This document shows positions 58,000-64,000 of a DNA stretch of 64,000 nucleotides, in pieces. The first letter of the stretch is position 1; the number at the start of each line of letters is the position of its first letter. Source of the stretch: Isoetes taiwanensis (taxonomy: Eukaryota > Streptophyta > Lycopodiopsida > Isoetales > Isoetaceae); the NCBI GenBank assembly GCA_021234155.1, contig JAJEKV010000163.1, forward strand, positions 585,215 through 649,214. Direction: 5' to 3'. Below the pieces are notes generated by a model. That model made no database searches, had not been told where the DNA came from, and worked only from the letters and a program-made list of their open reading frames with translations. The translations under genes were made by a program, and so were the position numbers.

Positions 58000-58983
58000 G
58001 GTAAATAATAAGGAAAGAAATGGATTTGAATATATGCAGCACCTCGGTTTGTTTGAAGTTCAGCCTCTAGCTTGCAAGACCAAGGCTTTAATCAAGGACC
58101 CAAGGTGTAATTTTAAAAAACAGAGCATCTATCAAGTCATTGGTCAAAGAAAAAGGGTTACTTTTCAGCCAAGCAGGGCCAGAATAATAGGGTTCTTGAC
58201 CAAACCAAAGTGACCAAGAACATGGTCGAATGCGTGTGGACAGTGTAAGCAGAGCCGGAAATGATTAAGGTAGCAAGTTTTTGCAATTTAGGTTAAGGCA
58301 ACAAGCCTTGGCAAGGATAGATTTGGTTTGAATCCGACCAATGCATTCTTATGGCTAGATCCAACAACAAGAGTCATATCTTTGGGTCAAGGCCTAGTTA
58401 CATGGCCCGATTCTGAGCAAAGGCTCTACTTTTGGAGTAAAGCTCCCGTCTCTAGGACAAGCTGCAGGTTTTTCAAGAACTGGACTGAGAATTAACATTC
58501 AAATTTAATAGGTAACCATTTCGAAGGCAACAATGCTAAATTACGCAAGGAAGAGACTAGATCAGGATGATGCTGGTGATGTCTTCTCTATCAGTTATTG
58601 ATTTCTTACTTCTTTTGTACAAAAGAATTACAGGACTGCTAAAGTCATCCTATCCTTAGAATGATATGAAGCAGGCTAGGGGGAGTGATCCAAAATAAAA
58701 GGGCTAAGGCAATACAAGGGGTGATAACATCTCAATGGTTGACAAAGGGTTCAAGCAAACAAATAAACAACCATTAAAGGGGGCTTTTACAAACATATGT
58801 TAATACCAAAAAGATGGGGTCGTGGTTTAAAATGGGGAATGCACTAAAATATCCTCAACGTGGCAAAATAAGGAAATAGGAATGCATCGAATCGAAACAC
58901 TTGGAGAACGTCTAATTTTGCTCGATTAATCTACTTATTTAAAAAGTTTTTGGAGGTGGGTGTCCCTCTTTTTCCGGCCCGTG
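58000..58983. other. Intergenic, no gene recognised
   Basis: No reading frame of recognisable family on either strand and no clear repeat. Confidence 0.5.
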
Positions 58984-59247
58984 CTAGCAGCCGTAACACT
59001 CCATTTTCCGGCCAAAAGCGTGATTTTGGAATCGGGGAAAAGTTTTGCATAACCTAGCGTTTTTTCTCCGCGACCGTTTTTCTCGCTCATTTCTTTCTTC
59101 ACGGCCGTTTTCATTGCTCATTATTTTCTCGAGAGGAGTTAGGCCATATACCGGTTTAGGAAAATAGCTAACGTTGGGATCTACATCGATCCACCTCAAG
59201 AAGCACCCGCATCGCCGGAAACCGTGTACATCGTCCTCAATCTTCAT
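58984..59247 (-). CDS. Hypothetical protein, 87 aa, weak GRF-zinc-finger resemblance
   Basis: ATG-started minus-strand frame. RRCGCFLRWIDVDPN near the N-terminus resembles the last part of a GRF-type zinc finger (CGFF.W.D), but the other expected Cys/His ligands are missing. The rest is charged (REERNEREKRSRRKN). It is divergent from the plus-strand frame at 59477, with 230 bases between. It may be a fragment or chance. Confidence 0.25.
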   Translation of the reverse strand: MKIEDDVHGFRRCGCFLRWIDVDPNVSYFPKPVYGLTPLEKIMSNENGREERNEREKRSRRKNARLCKTFPRFQNHAFGRKMECYGC

Positions 59248-59476
59248 TTTCTTGATGTTTAGGAATGAATTAGTTAGAGGCAGCTTAGTGCAAGGGCTTA
59301 GAGCAGGGGCTTAGAGCAGATTATTATTTTTGTTCTTTTTCTGTTCAAACCCTACTGCACATGTACAGTTTTTGGCAAATTTTTACTCCGTTACTCATTT
59401 CGTTTCAAGCCTCCGCCATTACTTTTTTTTTTTACGTGGTGAGCATTACTATTAGGGTTCTTGGTTTGATTGAAAA

Positions 59477-59803
59477 ATGAGGAAAAGGCTTTTGATGAGC
59501 GATCATTTGGTTTGTAGAAATATTATTCGTGAGATGAAGAGAGAAACTGCGGTAAAAGAAGAAAAGGCTCAGGATTTGCATCTTCTCATGGCTTGGCGAA
59601 TAGCTATACATAAACTATGCCAGTTTAGGAGAATCTATTTGAGGCATTTATTTTGTAAGTGGAGATCCGTGGGTCTTTCTCTTCTTCCGTTCAAACTGTT
59701 GTACAGTTTCAAAAGTGGGCAATTGAATTATAGATTTTATGCAGGTCGTTGTTCGGGCAATGAAATGTTCTGCAACCACATGTATGCACTGAAATCTTTG
59801 TAA
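59477..59803 (+). CDS. Hypothetical protein, 108 aa
   Basis: ATG-started plus-strand frame, basic, with a helical-looking middle (HLLMAWRIAIHKLCQFRRIYLRHLFCKW, shown only in part by its key residues W, C and R). No family recognised. It may be a real small gene or the first exon of one: GTAAGTTC directly at the stop (about 59801) resembles a splice donor. Confidence 0.25.
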   Translation: MRKRLLMSDHLVCRNIIREMKRETAVKEEKAQDLHLLMAWRIAIHKLCQFRRIYLRHLFCKWRSVGLSLLPFKLLYSFKSGQLNYRFYAGRCSGNEMFCNHMYALKSL

Positions 59804-59809
59804 GTTCTA

Positions 59810-62320
59810 AATTTCTGTAAGCAGTCATTTCTGGCAGTATGACATTTATCGTTTAAGGTTTATTGCGGTGGAGCTTGGCGACTATGGGCTGAACCTAGGA
59901 GCACATGAAGGCTACCGCTATGGATATGGCCGGCGGATCTCCTTCGCTTTCCATCATTAGGGTAAATCGGTGGTGCTTGAATTATAGGGGTTGGAGCTTT
60001 CACTTGCAGCTTGGAGGTGGAACTTTTTACTTGGAGGTTTGGAACTACGAGGGCATCACAGAGTGTGCAAAATCGGAAGGTACGTTGATTTACGGTTGAA
60101 TTTCTCCTGTATTATAGGAAAAAGATCCGAGACAATTGCATTCAGTTTTAGCTTAAGCCGGGACCCATTTAATGAGAGCTCAAGGCCATTTTCCTTTTCC
60201 CATTGGGTACCCATCTCTTGTTCCTCCGCCCAAAGGGACACACATTACTCTCCTGCTTGGCGGGGACTTAGAAGCTTGGTGTTGGGAAACAAATCTTCTT
60301 CACGCAAAGACGAAAGCAAAGAACGTAAAAGTAAATCTTCTCTCTCTGCTCCATCTTTTGTTGCATTGCACCATTGCTAACATTGCTTTTTATGAAGGAG
60401 ATGAAGAATAAAATCAGAAACTTGCAGGACTTAAGGGCCTAGACTTGCATAAATCTTCTTCACAAATAGCAAGCTGCAGCACTTATGAAAGCAAGCAAAT
60501 TGGATTCACATAAATCAAGGTGAAAAGAAAATGTTCTTGATGCAATATATCTTGCTCTGCTTATGCACGTGGTTGGAGTACAAAGTATAGAGACTGACCA
60601 GAACGCCAAATATGATTAATTAGAAATGGCAGCCCAGCACAAGTAAGTACCCAGATTAAGCTCTGTTAGCATTTTGATTGGTTGTGGCAAGTTTAAGTAT
60701 TACATTCAACGTTGGTAGAAGGACTCTTATCATATAGCCAGGATTAAAGGTATCTGAGAGAACTAAAATGGGTCTTAAATGAACTACAAGGATGCCAAGG
60801 CATCAGCCTATTTCAAAACAAGATATAGCATGACAATGGTCATTTGATTGTCTAACTCATTGTCTGGAACTAACTGGTGGCCATGGCAGCTCTATTTTCA
60901 TTTTTGTTCACCGCAATTCAAGATGTAAAAACTATCCTCTTTTTAATTTTATGTTTTCTCTTTATGGAGGCATATACAACGTTACTGGTCCATCTCAGAG
61001 TTTATTAGCTTCACGATCTGTTACAAGGAAACATCTAACAATATTAAATGCAATGGCACAAATGATAATGCATTCAAGGAGAAAATGTTTGGCACCTTGC
61101 CATTGTTTACATCTAAAAAGCTATTCACATTTATCATCTTGAATCCACCGACCAAATCATTTTTAGCCGATGCATCCATAAGCTCTAACAAAATTTATTT
61201 AGATGATGGTCAATGTTGGTTGCGAGGGGATCCGTCGGTGTGGTGGAAGGCTAACTTTTGGATCACAGAATCGAAGCGGCTAAGCGTGAATATTTTGTTT
61301 TGTGACATCTAACTACCTCTTAGATCATGAGGTTTCCTACCCCTTAGCTTTGTTGTACTTTTGATAAGCGTCAATGCGGGATGACTTAAGATTTAAAATG
61401 GAATATGCCCATCTCTTTTGGATACATATGCAACTACCATATCTTTAGAGATAGAAGTGTATGCAATTATAGAATTACATTTAAGATGGAAAGTAAAAGG
61501 AAGTTTAAGATGGGAAGTAAAAGGAAGTATACTAACGCTAATGCTGTCAATAATTCTCTCAATGTATGACTACGATTAGTCTATTATTATGTATGTATTG
61601 CAAGAAATACAAGTATTTAATTTATAGTAAAGAAATTTTTGTGAGGTTTATTATAATTTGGATTCCTGTCTGAGAGGTGTCATTAGGATGATTCTCATAT
61701 GTAGGTGAAACCAATTGAAGGTACAATCTTTTAATGGTATAGATATGTTATCGGGGAGACTTCATGCATCAACTTTTTTGGTTTGGGCCAACATGAATTG
61801 ATGCGAAGAAGGATTGTCTTTGTGAAACAACTGTTAATCATGTGACATATGAAAATAGGATAGTATGAAGCATCACAAATTTATAGTTAATACATTTATA
61901 GTTAACACAACACATAATGAAAATTGCCATGTCAAATGGTTCATAGTTATGAATGTAACCATGTGTAATAGGTTCGCAACTTATATAAGAAACCTTCATA
62001 TTCATGAAGTGTTGGCACCCACCTTATTATGGGTGCATTAGACGTGTTATAGATGCGCAGAGATTGTTAGTGGAAAATTTTTTATGCACGACGGTCTTCA
62101 AGAGCCCAACACAATTCTAATCAAGTTTCTTTCTTTGTGGCTCTTTCCTTTTGGAGAGGTAGCATGATCTGGAACAAATTCTGTTATGTTCTATTCTGTT
62201 CAGGTGGAACACTTTTCTTTCATGACTTGATGTGGCACATTGTAAGGCATCTGCATCTTTTCACTTTTATTTTGCCCTTTTAAACTAATATCTGTTTGAT
62301 TATTTAAACTATGAGCGAGA
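59810..62320. other. Intergenic, no gene recognised
   Basis: AT-rich with no supported coding sequence. A short duplication of AGATGGGAAGTAAAAGGAAGT type lies at 61483-61530. Part of this could belong to a Helitron ending at 62403. Confidence 0.5.
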
Positions 62321-62403
62321 AGTTGCACATATATATGGATATTAAAGACCAAGTAAAATACACGCCAGGACATTAGCCCAGAACGGCACACGCGTTTAGT
62401 AGT
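62321..62403 (+). mobile_element. Helitron-like 3' end, degenerate copy
   Basis: About 83 bases matching the block before 63374 (AGTTGCACATA.ATGGAT, CGCCAGGACATTAGCCC). The terminal hairpin is damaged (GCCCAGAACGGC), and the end reads TTTAGTAGT instead of TTTACTAGT. Confidence 0.45.
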
Positions 62404-63291
62404 ATGCTAAAGAACAGAACTTAGTTCTAGGATTAATAGACTGGATCTTTTAAGGAAATTTGGACTGAGATTGCTTCCACTTTTGAAGGTTGATTTTTGT
62501 GCATTGCCTATACATCAAGCGATCTTGACACTATTTATTCAAGATTGCTTACAAATTTTAAAGGGTGGTTTTATAATATTCAATTATAGCTTTTAAGAAT
62601 GGTTTTATAATCTTCAATTATTTGTCTCTTTTATGAGATAACAAAGCGACACATGCATTAGCAAATTGGCGTTTAGTAGTAAAAAGCTCAAATGTGTTGG
62701 AATATATAATGGAGCTCATTTTAGGGTCTATAAATCGTTTGGTGGGAGGCGATATTTGATTCGCAAAGATATGAGCCTACTTGCGAGATAAGTTATCTCA
62801 CGTGCTTGATAGTCATGAGACATAAGTAGGCAATTCGAATCAATGACTCACACGTGCATTTATCGGTTTACCCCTCCCAATATGTTTATGCAGAGGGAGA
62901 AGAGAAGAAAATATGGGAGTATTCAAAAAGTACAACATTAGGTTGATGATGTGCACCATGTGGAGATGTATATATTTAGAGTTCCATCATGAACTAAAAA
63001 TACGTCAATGAAATAGGACAAATTTTTGTGTTTTGCACATACGTACTTATTTTTTTATTGATGGACTTAACTACTTCTAAGGGTGACATTTTTGAGCATG
63101 TTTTGGATCTGTGTTTTAAATTTTGAACATAAGTTTTGTTTTATGTTTTGAGCATTTTTTTTCTCATCTGAAATCTATAAACTCAAAGTTAATGCATTGA
63201 TGATGCTGTCATTGGACAATTTCAATAACATAAATATTTAGAAATGCAAATAATGCCCATTCTTGCCAATAGGAACATGTGCTGTTGTCGA

Positions 63292-63374
63292 AAGTTGCAC
63301 ATATGGATGTTAAAAGCCGAGCAAAAACACATGCCAGGACATTAGCCCGGCAACGCCGGGCACACGTTTACTAG
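63292..63374 (+). mobile_element. Helitron-like 3' end
   Basis: A GC hairpin GCCCGGC-AAC-GCCGGGC (63345-63361), nine bases, then CTAG followed by T. A short hairpin roughly ten bases before a CTRR terminus facing T is the classic 3' end of Helitrons. The 5' TC end was not found. Confidence 0.55.
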
Positions 63375-63659
63375 TTGGGTTTAAGAAGAGACACCGGCTC
63401 TTGCCATACCTCCTTAGGGAAATTTGCCTTAGTTTTGGATCCGGTTGGGCGGATAAACTGCTGCTTCATACTCTACTGTGAAAACTCTGTATTGTGGCTT
63501 ATGTGTTGAGCGATTCTTAAAGATTATTCTAAGTCTTAATCTTTGTTTGTGATCTTGTTTGACTCCCTGACGACGGACTTTAGGCTGTAACTCATTTACT
63601 CCAGAGTTGTCACCTACAGTATAGGAAAGAGTTAGCTGACTGAAGCAGCCGCATTCTCC

Positions 63660-63770
63660 GCAACTTTGGGGCCGACACCTCAGTGGAAGAAGTGATCTCT
63701 TTTTTAGCTATGAAATTTACGGTGCCTTGTGATGACATGGTCATTATGGACGTTACATGTGGGACGTTAT
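63660..63770 (-). mobile_element. Rearranged fragment of the 56-kb LTR element
   Basis: GCCGACACC..AGTGGAAGAAGTGATCTC and the following 60 bases match 56360-56445. GTTACATGTGGGACGTTA then matches about 56907-56925, so an internal piece is missing. Confidence 0.6.
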
Positions 63771-64000
63771 GCATGGAAAGTGCAACTACTTTTTCCCATC
63801 CAGACCTCCAGGAGAGGAATGCACAGATTGGAGCTTTAAATCTCTGTTTTTAAAAAATAAGCTACCTAACAAAGTGATTTTAATTGTGGACGAGGCTGAT
63901 TCTTTGTTGAACGCCTCAAATGTTTGCCTTGATGAATTTTTTAGCACAATAAAAGAGTTGAAGAGTGGGATTGATGAATACAATCTGGCAGGGTTTTTGT
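63769..64000 (+). CDS. Partial protein with Walker-B-like ATPase motif, runs off the window
   Basis: Plus-strand frame open from an ATG at 63769 to the window end (77 codons). After a GKCNYFFPSRPPGEEC stretch it reads NKVILIVDEADSLLNAS and DEFFSTIKELK. Hydrophobic strand then DEAD is a Walker B motif. The helix-rich continuation resembles AAA-type or related P-loop ATPases seen in large repetitive families of some eukaryotes. The Walker A should lie upstream but is not seen, and the frame starts right after a retroelement fragment, so this may be an exon or a truncated copy. Confidence 0.4.
   Translation, partial: MHGKCNYFFPSRPPGEECTDWSFKSLFLKNKLPNKVILIVDEADSLLNASNVCLDEFFSTIKELKSGIDEYNLAGFL

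Overview
This window looks like nuclear DNA of a land plant with a large, repeat-rich genome. The evidence is a multi-exon PB1-domain Raf-like kinase of a plant-specific group, canonical GT-AG introns, LTR elements whose primer-binding sites match the plant initiator-tRNA-Met type (TGGTATCAGAGC), and an L1 copy ending in poly(A). Three LINE copies do not look like ordinary angiosperm L1. They have an N-terminal apurinic endonuclease domain, RT motifs such as FVDFAKAFDTVPR, and microsatellite rather than poly(A) 3' tails. That leans towards a seedless plant such as a fern, but I cannot prove it from the sequence.

Layout: 1-2325 is the 3' part of a decayed L1. 2491-2738 is a long CT/CCCTCT tract. 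3837-4373 is a complete miniature LTR retrotransposon (TRIM) with a 5-bp target duplication; each LTR carries a tRNA-Ala-like sequence. 5560-6950 holds decayed or unrecognised reading frames. 6951-13116 is gene-poor. 13117-18352 (minus) is the one clear cellular gene, a ten-exon PB1 + Raf-like kinase of 1298 codons. Its activation segment is scrambled by two compensating single-base indels.

19980-33481 reads as a nest of LINEs. A plus-strand copy (C) is split by a minus-strand copy (B), which is itself split at its RT active site by a third copy (A, about 7.9 kb). 33482-40996 is an inverted solo LTR followed by a tandem array of a non-autonomous LTR element (LTR about 760 bp, internal domain about 805 bp, period about 1.57 kb). 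41100-46142 is rich in structured DNA: a foldback MITE, GC-rich boxes flanked by AAATGG/CCATTT, a purine-rich tract, and a nine-unit, 65-bp tandem array of hairpins. Most of this lies between two exact 25-bp inverted repeats 3.9 kb apart.

46282-46806 (minus) is a small cysteine-rich reading frame. 46860-63650 is mostly intergenic with several small inverted-repeat elements, a tandem duplication carrying a tiny poly(A) retroinsertion with a 17-bp target duplication, an LTR-retrotransposon remnant and two Helitron-like 3' ends. The window closes inside a plus-strand reading frame with a Walker-B-like ATPase motif.

The best candidate for something undescribed is the TRIM with a tRNA-Ala-like sequence in its LTRs. 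It resembles in principle the Cassandra elements, which carry 5S rRNA sequence in their LTRs. It has a B box, G3:U70 and a TGC anticodon, and the sense strand has no TTTT run from the 5' tRNA-like sequence to the end of the element. An RNA polymerase III transcript could therefore span it.
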